This document shows positions 16,246 to 24,513 of a DNA stretch of 64,000 bases, piece by piece (positions within the stretch are counted from its first letter, which is position 1; each line of letters opens with the position of its first letter). The stretch covers positions 4,340,001 to 4,404,000 of the forward strand of contig NZ_CP058554.1 in assembly GCF_014109725.1 (NCBI RefSeq), in the 5' to 3' direction. The notes beneath the pieces are model-generated. The model was given only the letters and a program-made list of their open reading frames with translations. It did no database searches and had not been told where the DNA came from. Origin of the DNA: Comamonas piscis. Lineage in GTDB: Bacteria > Pseudomonadota > Gammaproteobacteria > Burkholderiales > Burkholderiaceae_C. Made by a program: the position numbers and the translations under genes.

Positions 16246-18606
16246 TTAGAAGCTAAAGTTCGCCGTTACGCGCGCCGAGCGTGGAATGCCGGGGAAGTAG
16301 CGGTAGCCGCTCTTGTTGATGGCCGCCACATAGCGCTTGTTGAACAGGTTGTAGACATTCAGCTGGATATCCACGTTCTTGTTGATGCGGTAGCTGGCCA
16401 GTGCATCAAATACCCAGTACGACTCGGTGAAGTTGGGTGTACCCACGGCGCCATCGGTGCCGCGCTTGAGGCCGCTGGCGTAGCGTGCGCCGCCGCCCAC
16501 CGTCAGGCCCGAAGAGAACTGGTAGCTGCTCCACAGCGACAGCGCATTCTTGGGCGTGTAGGCCAGGCCGCTGGATCCGTCTTGCGCCACATTGGCGCCC
16601 GTGTCCACCTTGGTGTTCTGGATGGTGTAGCCCGCAGTCATACCCCAGGCGGGGGTGATCTGGCCGGTGGCACCTAGCTCCAGGCCTTGCACTGTCTTCT
16701 TGCCGGTCTGGTTCACGCTGCCGTCCGAGTCGGTCACGATTTCGTTGGTGATCTCGGTACGGAACAGCGCACCGGTCAGCAGCAAGCGCTTGTCCATCAG
16801 CTCCCACTTGGTGCCCACTTCGGCCGTCTTGGCCTTTTGCGGTGCCAAATTAGGATTGCCGGCATTGTTGCCCACCGCAGACAGCGCAAAGTTGCTGCCG
16901 CCCGGAGGTTGCTGCGACAGCGCGTAGTTCACATACACGCTGCCGTTGGGTGCCGGCTTGTACAGCAGGCCGGCCTTCCAGCTCACCAGGTTGCCCGAGG
17001 CCTGCAGGCCATCCGAGGTGGTGGGCACCACCGTGCCGGCCGGGTTGGTGCCGCAAGGCTGGGTGGTAGAGGTCGCCGTGCAGACGGCCATCGCGTTGTA
17101 CTTGGTCTTGTAGTGGTCCCAACGCAAGCCCATATTGGCCTGCCATTGGTCATTGAACTGCAGGGTGTCAAAGGCATACAGCGCGACGGTGTCGGTGGTG
17201 CCCTTGCTGTCCGCACCATTGCGCGAATAAGAGGGCAGCGACACGCTGGAGTCCGGGTTGTAGATGCTGACAACCGGCACCACGCCCGTCGTCGCCAGGC
17301 CGTAGTTGGTCTGCTCTTCGCGCGTCAGCTCCAGGCCGGTGCTCAGGCTGTGCTTGACCGAGCCGGTCTCAAAGGCGGTGGTCAGATTGGTCTGGTTGGT
17401 CAGGATGCGGTTGACCTGGTCCTTGGTATTGATGTTGCGCGACATCGTCCAGGTGGAGGGGTCGGCAGGATTGGGTGTCAGCAAGGAGCCTGGCGTCCAG
17501 GCGCCGGTGGTGGCGTTCTGCGAATAGCCGGTGGCCATGAAGGCCGACAGCAGGTAATCCTGCTTGGTCTGGCCCCACCGCGTGGTGTTGCGCAAGGTGC
17601 TGCCGGGCGCAATGTCATGCTCCAGCCGCAAGGTGACCATGTCCGCGGTCACGTCGTCGTGGTCCGAGGCCGTGCCGTAGAAATTGCTCGAATCCACGCG
17701 CGATGCGCTGTTCAGGAAGCTGCGGTAGCCGGGGTAGTTGCTGCGGTCGGGCGCACTGTAGCCGGGCAGGCCCATGGTCAGCACACCGCCATCGGGCACA
17801 TTGCTTTGCTTCACGTGCAGCAGGTTCAGGAACACGCGGGTGTCGGTGTTCAGGCCAAAGGCAAACGATGGCGCCAGGCCCCAGCGGTCGTTCTTGACCT
17901 GGTCGCGGCCGGCCACACCGGCATCCTGCACCATGGCATTGAGGCGGAATGCCGTGCCGTTCTCATGGCTCAGGCTGCGGTTCAGATCGATGGTCGTGCG
18001 CTTGTAGCTGCCACTGCCAAAGCCGAGCGAGCCGCCAAAGCTGTCGGTCATGTTGGGCTGCTTGGTGACCATATTGATCGCGCCAGTGGGCGCGCTGCGG
18101 CCGTAATCGGTGCCGGCGGGGCCCTTGGTCACTTCCACCTGGTCGGTGTTGAACACGTCGCGCGACAACGCGCCCACATCGCGCACACCGTCCACATAGA
18201 TGCTGCTCGACGTATCAAAGCCGCGCATGTAGATGGCATCGCCCGTGCTGGTGTTGCCGTTCTCGCCCGCGTAGAAAGTGCCCACACCGGGCACATTGCG
18301 CAGTGCTTCGGTCAAGGTGGTGGCGCCCTGCTCCTTCATCACCTGCTCCTTGACCACGGAGATCGTCTGCGTGGTGTTGACCAGCGGCTGGGTGAACTTG
18401 GGCGAGGACAGCTGGCTGGGCTCATAGCCGGTTTCGCGCGCTGCCTCCACCGTCACTTCTTTCAGCGTGACCGTCGGTGCGGGCGCGTTCTGCGCCAAAG
18501 CCGGCATGCCCAGTACCGCGATGGCAGTCGCTGCCACCAGACCGGCCTTGGGGGCAGGAGCGGCAGCACCATGTTTGCGACTTTTGATATAGGTTTGTTG
18601 TGTCAT
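16246..18606 (-). CDS. TonB-dependent siderophore receptor (Fiu/PiuA-like)
   Basis: A 786-residue outer-membrane receptor. A signal region (residues about 25-45, cleavage after ALAQ) is followed by a TonB-box-like TVTLKEVTVEA, the plug (TISVVKEQVMKEQGATTLTEAL; MRGFDTSSSIYVDGVRD) and a 22-strand barrel ending in the aromatic-terminated SARVTANFSF. ATG 18606 (MTQQTYIKSRKHG) was chosen because the signal peptide follows it; upstream in-frame residues look non-coding. Its plug and context with PiuC point to catecholate ferric-siderophore uptake. A strong Fur box lies about 100 bp upstream. Confidence 0.93.
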   Translation of the reverse strand: MTQQTYIKSRKHGAAAPAPKAGLVAATAIAVLGMPALAQNAPAPTVTLKEVTVEAARETGYEPSQLSSPKFTQPLVNTTQTISVVKEQVMKEQGATTLTEALRNVPGVGTFYAGENGNTSTGDAIYMRGFDTSSSIYVDGVRDVGALSRDVFNTDQVEVTKGPAGTDYGRSAPTGAINMVTKQPNMTDSFGGSLGFGSGSYKRTTIDLNRSLSHENGTAFRLNAMVQDAGVAGRDQVKNDRWGLAPSFAFGLNTDTRVFLNLLHVKQSNVPDGGVLTMGLPGYSAPDRSNYPGYRSFLNSASRVDSSNFYGTASDHDDVTADMVTLRLEHDIAPGSTLRNTTRWGQTKQDYLLSAFMATGYSQNATTGAWTPGSLLTPNPADPSTWTMSRNINTKDQVNRILTNQTNLTTAFETGSVKHSLSTGLELTREEQTNYGLATTGVVPVVSIYNPDSSVSLPSYSRNGADSKGTTDTVALYAFDTLQFNDQWQANMGLRWDHYKTKYNAMAVCTATSTTQPCGTNPAGTVVPTTSDGLQASGNLVSWKAGLLYKPAPNGSVYVNYALSQQPPGGSNFALSAVGNNAGNPNLAPQKAKTAEVGTKWELMDKRLLLTGALFRTEITNEIVTDSDGSVNQTGKKTVQGLELGATGQITPAWGMTAGYTIQNTKVDTGANVAQDGSSGLAYTPKNALSLWSSYQFSSGLTVGGGARYASGLKRGTDGAVGTPNFTESYWVFDALASYRINKNVDIQLNVYNLFNKRYVAAINKSGYRYFPGIPRSARVTANFSF

Positions 18607-18706
18607 AAACGAGGAAAGCAGAGTAAAGAAAACGCTTGCAGATTCATCGACTTGGAGGCCAAAAGCCGTCCAGACCGCAGAACATGAGCAAGCGCTAACT
18701 CGCAAT

Positions 18707-18725
18707 GATAACGATTCTCGTTATT
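18707..18725. promoter_or_regulatory. Fur-box-like operator upstream of the TonB receptor
   Basis: The 19-mer GATAACGATTCTCGTTATT is an almost perfect inverted repeat and matches the classical Fur consensus at 14 of 19 positions by hand count. It lies about 100 bp upstream of the receptor start and about 190 bp upstream of the divergent AraC-type regulator, so it could repress either or both. Confidence 0.75.
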
Positions 18726-18911
18726 AATTTCACTTAGCTTTCACCAAACCCCGTCTTCTGTCGCGAAGTGGCAACAGGCGGCTGACCCGGCATCGCTGCT
18801 GACGACGCCAGCCGTTCCATCGCACGGGGTCGGGCGGGTGGGTGATGGGCGGGTCGCTGCCATGCGAGAATCGCCGGCGGGCTCAGCCCCAAGCCCTGTC
18901 AAAGCCATCGC

Positions 18912-19760
18912 ATGCCTGCCCCAACGCCCACGACCACGCCCACCAGCCAGCCGGCCCAGGCGTTCTGGTGCGACCCGGCCCTGCCCTTTGTGGAAAGCCG
19001 CCGCGCCAGCCAGAGCCGGGCTTGCTACAAGCCGCACCACCACCCGAGCTTTTCCATCGGCGCGGTCGATGGCGGCCACAGCGTCTTCACCAGTGGGGAG
19101 GCCGGCCCGGTCCGGCTGTCGCCCGGCGCCCTGGTCTTTGTGCCGGCCGAGCGCGTGCATGCCTGCAACCCGGCACCCGATAGCGCCTGGAGCTACCAGA
19201 TGCTGCACCTGGATGCCGGCTGGCTGCAGGCGCTGCGTGCGGAATATGCGGACCCGGCTGCGATGGCCAACGAGCCGGTGCGCATCGTCGAGGACCCCGC
19301 CCGCTACCAGCGCTTTTGCCAGCTCAATGCCCTGCTGTTCTCCCAAGCCGACGCGGCCGACAAGGAAGCCAGCCTGGTCGAGTTCATCGGCGACCTCGAC
19401 ATCCAGCAAGGCCTGCACATCCAGGCCCCCGAGCTGCCATCGCGGTTGGCGCAGCGCATCCGCCCGGCGCTGGAATGCCTGCGCGCCAACCCCTGCGCCA
19501 GCGTGCCCCTGAACCAACTCGCCGACTTGGCGGGCATGAGCCGCTACCAGACCATCCGCGCCTTTCGCAAGCTAACGGGCCTGGCGCCCCATGCCTGGCA
19601 GCTGAACCAGCGCATCAACCTGGCCAAACAGCAGCTGCGCGGGCCGGATGGCATAGCCGCAGTGGCGCAGCAGCTGGGCTTTGCCGACCAGGCGCATTTT
19701 CAGCGGGTGTTCAAGGCGCATACCGGCGTCACGCCAGGTTGCTTTCGCACGAAGTATTAA
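18912..19760 (+). CDS. AraC family transcriptional regulator
   Basis: A 282-residue regulator. The N-terminal half is a cupin-like sensor (CYKPHHHPSFSIGAVDGG; LSPGALVFVPAERVHACNP) and the C-terminal 100 residues are the double helix-turn-helix (LADLAGMSRYQTIRAFRKLTG; VAQQLGFADQAHFQRVFKA). This sensor type is common in regulators next to LysE-type exporters, and such an exporter starts 80 bp downstream. It could alternatively act on the divergent TonB receptor. No strong Shine-Dalgarno is seen, so the start is less certain. Confidence 0.9.
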   Translation: MPAPTPTTTPTSQPAQAFWCDPALPFVESRRASQSRACYKPHHHPSFSIGAVDGGHSVFTSGEAGPVRLSPGALVFVPAERVHACNPAPDSAWSYQMLHLDAGWLQALRAEYADPAAMANEPVRIVEDPARYQRFCQLNALLFSQADAADKEASLVEFIGDLDIQQGLHIQAPELPSRLAQRIRPALECLRANPCASVPLNQLADLAGMSRYQTIRAFRKLTGLAPHAWQLNQRINLAKQQLRGPDGIAAVAQQLGFADQAHFQRVFKAHTGVTPGCFRTKY

Positions 19761-19839
19761 TTACTGGCTGCAATTTCGTTCAATACAAAGCAAGCGGCAG
19801 CCGCCACCATGCAAGGCCATCACCCTCTGGTCTCTTTGC

Positions 19840-20478
19840 ATGCAACCGTTTTTGCTGATCGCCGCCGCCCATTTTCTGGCGCTGCTCTCCCCCGGTCCTG
19901 ATTTCTTTCTGATCGCCCGCACCTCGCTGGCCAGCGGCTGGCGCGCAGCCAGCGCCGCCTGCCTCGGTATCGCGCTGGCCAATGGCGTGTTTATCGTCAC
20001 GGCCTTTGCCGGGGTCGCCGTGCTGCAGCCGGGCAGCCAGCTGTTCATCGCGCTGCAGCTGGCCGGCTGCGGCTATCTGCTCTACCTGGGTGTGCTGTTT
20101 ATTCGCCATGCCGGCAAGAGCGCGCTGACAGTCTCGGCCAGCAATCGCACATCGGAACCTGGCCTTCCCATCACCACCTGGCGCCGCGCTGCGTGCATGG
20201 GTTTTCTCTCGGGCATCCTCAACCCGAAGAACGCGCTGTTCTATGCCAGCCTGGCGGCCATGCTGACGGGCCCGCATGCCAGCGTGGGCTGGAAGCTGGT
20301 GTACGGCAGCTGGATGTTCAGCATCGTGCTGCTCTGGGACCTGCTGATTGCCGCGCTGATCGGCAACCCGGCGGTGCTGCGGCGCTTTGCGCGGGCACTG
20401 CCCTGGCTGGAGCGCATCTCGGGGGCGGTGCTGATCGCGCTGGCCCTGGGGGTGATTGCGGCGCTGTGGCTGCGTTGA
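19840..20478 (+). CDS. LysE/RhtB-family amino-acid exporter
   Basis: A 212-residue inner-membrane protein with about six helices and the family N-terminal signature LSPGPDFFLIARTSLASGWR; the mid-protein GFLSGILNPKNALFY is also diagnostic. ATG 19840 (MQPFLLIAAAHFL) begins directly before the first helix and was preferred to longer openings that run through the AraC gene. It is predicted to export an amino acid or homoserine-lactone-like compound and is likely controlled by the preceding AraC-type gene. Confidence 0.88.
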   Translation: MQPFLLIAAAHFLALLSPGPDFFLIARTSLASGWRAASAACLGIALANGVFIVTAFAGVAVLQPGSQLFIALQLAGCGYLLYLGVLFIRHAGKSALTVSASNRTSEPGLPITTWRRAACMGFLSGILNPKNALFYASLAAMLTGPHASVGWKLVYGSWMFSIVLLWDLLIAALIGNPAVLRRFARALPWLERISGAVLIALALGVIAALWLR

Positions 20479-20504
20479 GGGCCGCACAGCCATTCCAGCT
20501 CCCA

Positions 20505-20528
20505 CATTGTTCCGGCCACCGAACAATG
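20505..20528. terminator. possible stem-loop between convergent genes
   Basis: CATTGTTC at 20505-20512 and GAACAATG at 20521-20528 form an 8-bp perfect stem with an 8-base loop in the gap between the exporter and the convergent PAP2 gene. There is no T-run on either side, so it may be a weak terminator or a chance palindrome. Confidence 0.3.
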
Positions 20529-20642
20529 AATTCGCCCCCGCCGCGTTGATCGCGCCGAGCGGCATTTCTAGAATTTCTCCATCGACGGACATCGTTGCCG
20601 CAGCGAATCTGCCTTGCTAAGCAAGCCCGCCATGTCGAGGCA

Positions 20643-21335
20643 TCAGGCAGAGGAAGACCGCGACCGCAGCGTATCGCAATAAGCCAGGCATAGAGAGATC
20701 CAGCAAGCCGACACGATGCAGGATGCAACGATGTCCGAGAAATAGTGCGCGCCCAGGTACATGCGACTGAGGCCCACCAGTGCCACGATGCCCATCAGTG
20801 CAAAGCCCAGGCATAGACGCAAACTCCAAGCTAAAGAGCTCCTCAGGGTCATGCATAGCGCCCATCCCACCACAATCGCTGCAGACAGCGTATGGCCGCT
20901 CGGGAAACCGAAGCCGTGGGCTGAAACCAGGGGCTCCAGAGCCGGACGCGTGCGGTGAAAAGCCGTTTTCAGGGTGAAATTCAGCGGCGCAGCGCCAATC
21001 AAGAGTGCAGCCGATTCGCCCACCAATCGCCACTGGCGACGGACGACAGGGAAAGCAAGAGCCACCAGCGCCACCAGGACCAGGAGTGGCGTCTGGATCC
21101 AGTGCATGGCCAGCATGAGCCCTTGCAGCTGCGCGCTGTCGATGCTTCTCAGCCTCTTGATCAAGACCAGCTCTTGCGCCTCCACACTCGGATTGATAAC
21201 GAATGCGGCCAGGATCAACAGGCTGGTCGCCAAGATCCAGGACAGGATCAAGAAACGCTTGGATGTGGATAAAGCCCAAGTCCACGGAGTCGTGGGGTGG
21301 AGGCTTCTATCGGCAGCAGGAAAGTCGAGCTGCAT
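20643..21335 (-). CDS. PAP2 superfamily phosphatase
   Basis: A 230-residue membrane protein with about six helices and the three PAP2 motifs: KTAFHRTRP, FPSGHTLS and SRMYLGAHYFSD. These form the catalytic centre of lipid phosphatases such as PgpB and BcrC (undecaprenyl-pyrophosphate or phosphatidate phosphatase). ATG 21335 (MQLDFPAADRS) has AGGA upstream, whereas the in-frame 21377 start has no ribosome binding site. It stands alone, convergent with the exporter. The lipid substrate cannot be decided. Confidence 0.85.
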   Translation of the reverse strand: MQLDFPAADRSLHPTTPWTWALSTSKRFLILSWILATSLLILAAFVINPSVEAQELVLIKRLRSIDSAQLQGLMLAMHWIQTPLLVLVALVALAFPVVRRQWRLVGESAALLIGAAPLNFTLKTAFHRTRPALEPLVSAHGFGFPSGHTLSAAIVVGWALCMTLRSSLAWSLRLCLGFALMGIVALVGLSRMYLGAHYFSDIVASCIVSACWISLCLAYCDTLRSRSSSA

Positions 21336-21625
21336 GGAGGGTCCTTTCAGGCCGGAATGCGCAAGGAGCCGGTTCATGTCGGCTGAATGCCTTGCGCGGC
21401 TCGCCCGCTATTCTCTAGACCATCCGAGACGGCCTGATGACTGCCTCGGTCATCTTCGTTGCCAACGACAGCGACAGCTGATCGGCGGTGCCTGATGTGC
21501 CTGATGTGCTTGAACTGGGTCGCTGAATGGACCTTAGGGACGACAGTGAAGGCGGCGTGGTGACGCGACGTCGCTCCTGGCTTCGCGTGGCGACATCGAT
21601 GGAAGCGGGAAAAGCTCGAAAAACG

Positions 21626-21657
21626 AAAAAGCCTCAGAGCATTTCTACTCTGAGGCT
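21626..21657 (-). terminator. terminator of tRNA-Arg
   Basis: Reading leftward after the tRNA, a 10-bp stem AGCCTCAGAG/CTCTGAGGCT extended by two more pairs around a GAAA tetraloop is followed by TTTTTCGTTTTT. This is a textbook intrinsic terminator, nearly the same as the one behind the second tRNA-Arg copy at 34621. Confidence 0.85.
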
Positions 21658-21664
21658 TGACGTT

Positions 21665-21741
21665 TGGTGCGGCTGGCAGGAATTGAACCCACGACCCCTT
21701 GGTTCGTAGCCAAGTACTCTATCCAACTGAGCTACAGCCGC
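21665..21741 (-). tRNA. tRNA-Arg (ACG)
   Basis: A 77-base tRNA with encoded CCA. The acceptor stem GCGGCTG...CAGCCGC, D-arm AGCTCAGTTGGATAGAG, anticodon stem-loop TTGGCTACGAACCAA and T-arm GTGGGTTCAATTCC are intact. Anticodon ACG (read as ICG) gives Arg. It is identical to the plus-strand gene at 34536, so two copies lie in inverted orientation 12.8 kb apart. Confidence 0.97.
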
Positions 21742-21756
21742 TAATTTTCGATGCTT

Positions 21757-21846
<90 letters not shown>

Positions 21847-22128
21847 GCAGCGCCGAAGCTGCAATTGTAGCAGGCAATTTGATGGTCTCGGGAAGAAACA
21901 CAGATTTCTTGGAAATTGATGGGCGGCAAGGTGGTCAACACGGGCTGGAGGGGTCAGCCCCTCACCCAAACTGAGGCCAAACTTAAGGCCAGGCTGAAAG
22001 CGCGTCTGGCTGACGCCGCGCCGTCAACGGCAGCCGCACCATGGCGTTGTGCAGGTATGCGGTGGGTTTTGGGGCAAGCGATAGGCCCTAGGCAACTACC
22101 AACCACCGCCGGCTTTCAGGAGAGCACC

Positions 22129-24132
22129 ATGTCCCCAGCAGTTGACCGCCTTGTACCTATTTCTACCCGCGCATTACCACCGCCTATACTCGCAGGCGGC
22201 CTCCGGATCGGGCTGGTTGCACTGGCTGCAGCACTGACCCTGGCCGGGTGCAATGACGATGGCAGTGCCAACAAGGCCGCCAGCGCCCCTGCCGAGAATG
22301 CCGCTGTCAACCCAGCGCCTGCCGCGGAGCCCGCCGTCGTGCAGGCCGCCTACACGCCGCCATCTGCCGACATCCTCTACCAGATGGTGGCGCCCATCGC
22401 GCTGTATCCGGACAAGCTGGTCGCGCAAATCCTGGCGGGTTCCACCTATCCCGACCAGGTCAGTGCTGCCGAAACCTGGCTTGCGCAGAATCCAGGCCTC
22501 AAGGCCAGCGCGCTCAGCAGCGCAGCCAATGCCCAGCCCTGGGATCCCTCCATCAAATCGCTCACGCTGTTTCCCAACGTACTGCGGCAAATGGCATCCA
22601 ACCTGCCGTGGACGACGGCGCTCGGCAAGGCCTATTACAACGATCCGGCCGACGTGATGAATGCCATCCAGGTGATGCGTGGCCGCGCCTACAAGGCAGG
22701 CTCGCTCAAGGACTCCAGCCACCTGAAGGTCAAGCTGGTGACCGACGCCGCGCCCCCCCAAAGCTATGCCCCCAGCGATGCAGCACCTGAAGTGCTGGTG
22801 ACTGCGCCGGTCGTCGAGCCGCCACAGCAATTCATCGAAATCGCCCCTACTGAGCCCTCCACGGTCTACGTCCCGCAGTACAACCCCAGCGTGGTCTATG
22901 GCGCATCGCTTCCTGTCTACAGTGGCTACAGCTATGTCGTCCCTCCGCCACCCCCAGCTCCCGTCGTGGTAGGAGGCTTCGTTGCGCCAGCAGTCAGCGG
23001 ACTGATTGGCTTTGGCGTCGGCGTTGCAGTGACCGAGGTCATCAGCCACCCCTGGGGCTGGAATGCATGGCACGTCCATTGGGGCGAGCCTGGCCAGCCT
23101 GGCAACTGGGTCCGGGGTAACCGCCCACCTCCACCGTTGGCGCGTCCCGCCGTTGTCTACAACAACCAAACTTACATATCCAACTCACACACGGTCGTGG
23201 AAAACATCCACAACACCACCAACGTGCATGTGGTCAACAATGCGCCAGTGGCCGAGCCCGCCCGACCTGCGATGACCACCGGCGTGCTCCCTGGCGGCCA
23301 CGGGGCTGCCGTGGCTGCGGGCGCAGCCACGGCGGCGGCTGCAGCGGGCGCCTATGCATTCAGCCAGCGCCAGGCGGGTGACCCGCCCAAGGTGCCGACC
23401 AGCCCGGGCATGCAGCCCCTGGTGCGTCCCGGCGCCGTGGCAGCCATGCAGCAGCCTGCAGACCCCCATGCCCAACCCGCTCAAGCGCCAGCCCATCAAC
23501 GGCCCGGCGAGTTGACCATGGCACAACCGATGGCCCAGCCACCAGCACACGGCCAACCGAGGGAAGCACAGCAGGCACAGCAAGCGCAAGCGCGCCAACA
23601 GCAAATGGCACAGCAGCGCGCACAGCAAGACCAGATGCACCAACAGCAAATGGCGCAGCAACATGTCCAGCAGGAGCAAACACGCCAACAGCAAATGGCC
23701 CAGCAGCACGCGCAGCAAGACCAGGCGCACCAACAACAGATGGCGCAGCAGCGTGCCCAACAAGAGCAAACACGCCAGCAGCAGATGGCCCAGCAGCGAA
23801 CGCAGCAAGACCAGATGCACCAGCAGCAGATGGCGCAGCAACGCTCCGAACAAGAGCAAGCACGCCAGCAGCAGATGGCCCAGCAGCGCGCACAGCAAGA
23901 CCAGATGCACCAACAGCAGATGGCGCAGCAGCGGACCCAACAGGAGCAAGCGCGACAGCAGCAGATGGCACAGCAACGGGCCCAGCAAGAACAGATGCAG
24001 CAACAAATGCGGGCACAACAGCATGCGCATGCAGAGCAAATGCGCCAGCAGCAGATGCACCAGCAGGCGCAGTCAGGCGCCCACCCGCAAGCGAGTGAAG
24101 GCCAACGCGGCGAACGCCGCGACCGTGAGTAA
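22129..24132 (+). CDS. DUF3300 lipoprotein with Gln-rich tandem-repeat tail
   Basis: A 667-residue predicted lipoprotein. A Pro-containing signal ends in LTLAGC (Cys41). The DUF3300 core spans about residues 65-270 (MVAPIALYPDKLVAQILAGS; YPDQVSAAETWL; STVYVPQYNPSVVYG), then a Gly-rich hydrophobic patch, an Asn/His/Val segment, and from residue about 490 a Gln-Met-Ala-rich repeat region ending in a basic SEGQRGERRDRE. ATG 22129 has AGGAGA 6 bases upstream; an in-frame opening from 21916 was rejected. Function is unknown; the repeat is predicted to be helical or coiled-coil and to lie outside the inner membrane. Confidence 0.85.
   Translation: MSPAVDRLVPISTRALPPPILAGGLRIGLVALAAALTLAGCNDDGSANKAASAPAENAAVNPAPAAEPAVVQAAYTPPSADILYQMVAPIALYPDKLVAQILAGSTYPDQVSAAETWLAQNPGLKASALSSAANAQPWDPSIKSLTLFPNVLRQMASNLPWTTALGKAYYNDPADVMNAIQVMRGRAYKAGSLKDSSHLKVKLVTDAAPPQSYAPSDAAPEVLVTAPVVEPPQQFIEIAPTEPSTVYVPQYNPSVVYGASLPVYSGYSYVVPPPPPAPVVVGGFVAPAVSGLIGFGVGVAVTEVISHPWGWNAWHVHWGEPGQPGNWVRGNRPPPPLARPAVVYNNQTYISNSHTVVENIHNTTNVHVVNNAPVAEPARPAMTTGVLPGGHGAAVAAGAATAAAAAGAYAFSQRQAGDPPKVPTSPGMQPLVRPGAVAAMQQPADPHAQPAQAPAHQRPGELTMAQPMAQPPAHGQPREAQQAQQAQARQQQMAQQRAQQDQMHQQQMAQQHVQQEQTRQQQMAQQHAQQDQAHQQQMAQQRAQQEQTRQQQMAQQRTQQDQMHQQQMAQQRSEQEQARQQQMAQQRAQQDQMHQQQMAQQRTQQEQARQQQMAQQRAQQEQMQQQMRAQQHAHAEQMRQQQMHQQAQSGAHPQASEGQRGERRDRE
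23596..24045 (+). repeat. 45-bp in-frame tandem repeat (10 units, 90-bp superrepeat)
   Basis: Ten head-to-tail 45-bp units inside the DUF3300 gene encode 15-residue units starting QQQMAQQ. Units 1-8 alternate in their endings: odd units end DQMH or DQAH, even units end EQTR or EQAR, giving a higher-order 30-residue period. Units 9 and 10 are degenerate. The nucleotide units differ at many third positions, so the array is not a very recent expansion. Confidence 0.95.
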
Positions 24133-24513
24133 GTCCGCTTGACTTTGTCTGGCACGCCAGTGATGCGGGCACTGCGCGGGATGGCAAGGAACGCGCTTCT
24201 TGCCTCGACATGGGCATGCTGATTCCGCCCCAGGGGCAGATAGCTGTCCGCAGCCTCAGACGGCTAAGCGATCAAAGTTGGGACCATTGGACCCTCTTGT
24301 CTGCCGGTGGCCACATGGAAGCTTAAGCGTGGCCATCGCTGCAGCAGCGTGGGGATAGAGCTACTTCAGCGCGGGGATGGGCTGACGCGATGACAGCGCG
24401 GGCAGTGACCACAACACTTGTCCCAGCCGTGACCGCCTCAGCGGGGCTCCGTTCTTATGCTTGCAACCGTCACATGACAATCCTGTGACGCTTTCAAGAG
24501 ACTCCCCCACCCA
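24133..24513. other. 381-bp gap without a recognised gene
   Basis: No open frame with coding character, tRNA or clear terminator was seen between the DUF3300 gene and the M20 peptidase gene. It presumably holds the peptidase promoter; the last 100 bases are less GC-rich (CTTATGCTTGCAACCG), which could include a -10 element, but no confident -35 was found. Confidence 0.4.

Noticed and set aside
16687..18687. 666-residue open frame antisense to the TonB receptor
   Set aside because: Composition is Gly/Arg/His/Gln-rich with no domain, and the receptor on the other strand is full length with all family features.
18741..19517. 258-residue minus-strand frame over the AraC gene
   Set aside because: Antisense shadow; the AraC protein on the plus strand has both helix-turn-helix motifs.
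23596..24045. CRISPR-like array
   Set aside because: Units of 45 bp are contiguous with no unique spacers and encode protein repeats in frame; no cas genes are present.
23185..24060. Leu/His-rich minus-strand frame over the repeat region
   Set aside because: It is the reverse complement of the Gln-rich repeat; repeated CTG/TTG codons give an artificial Leu-rich protein.
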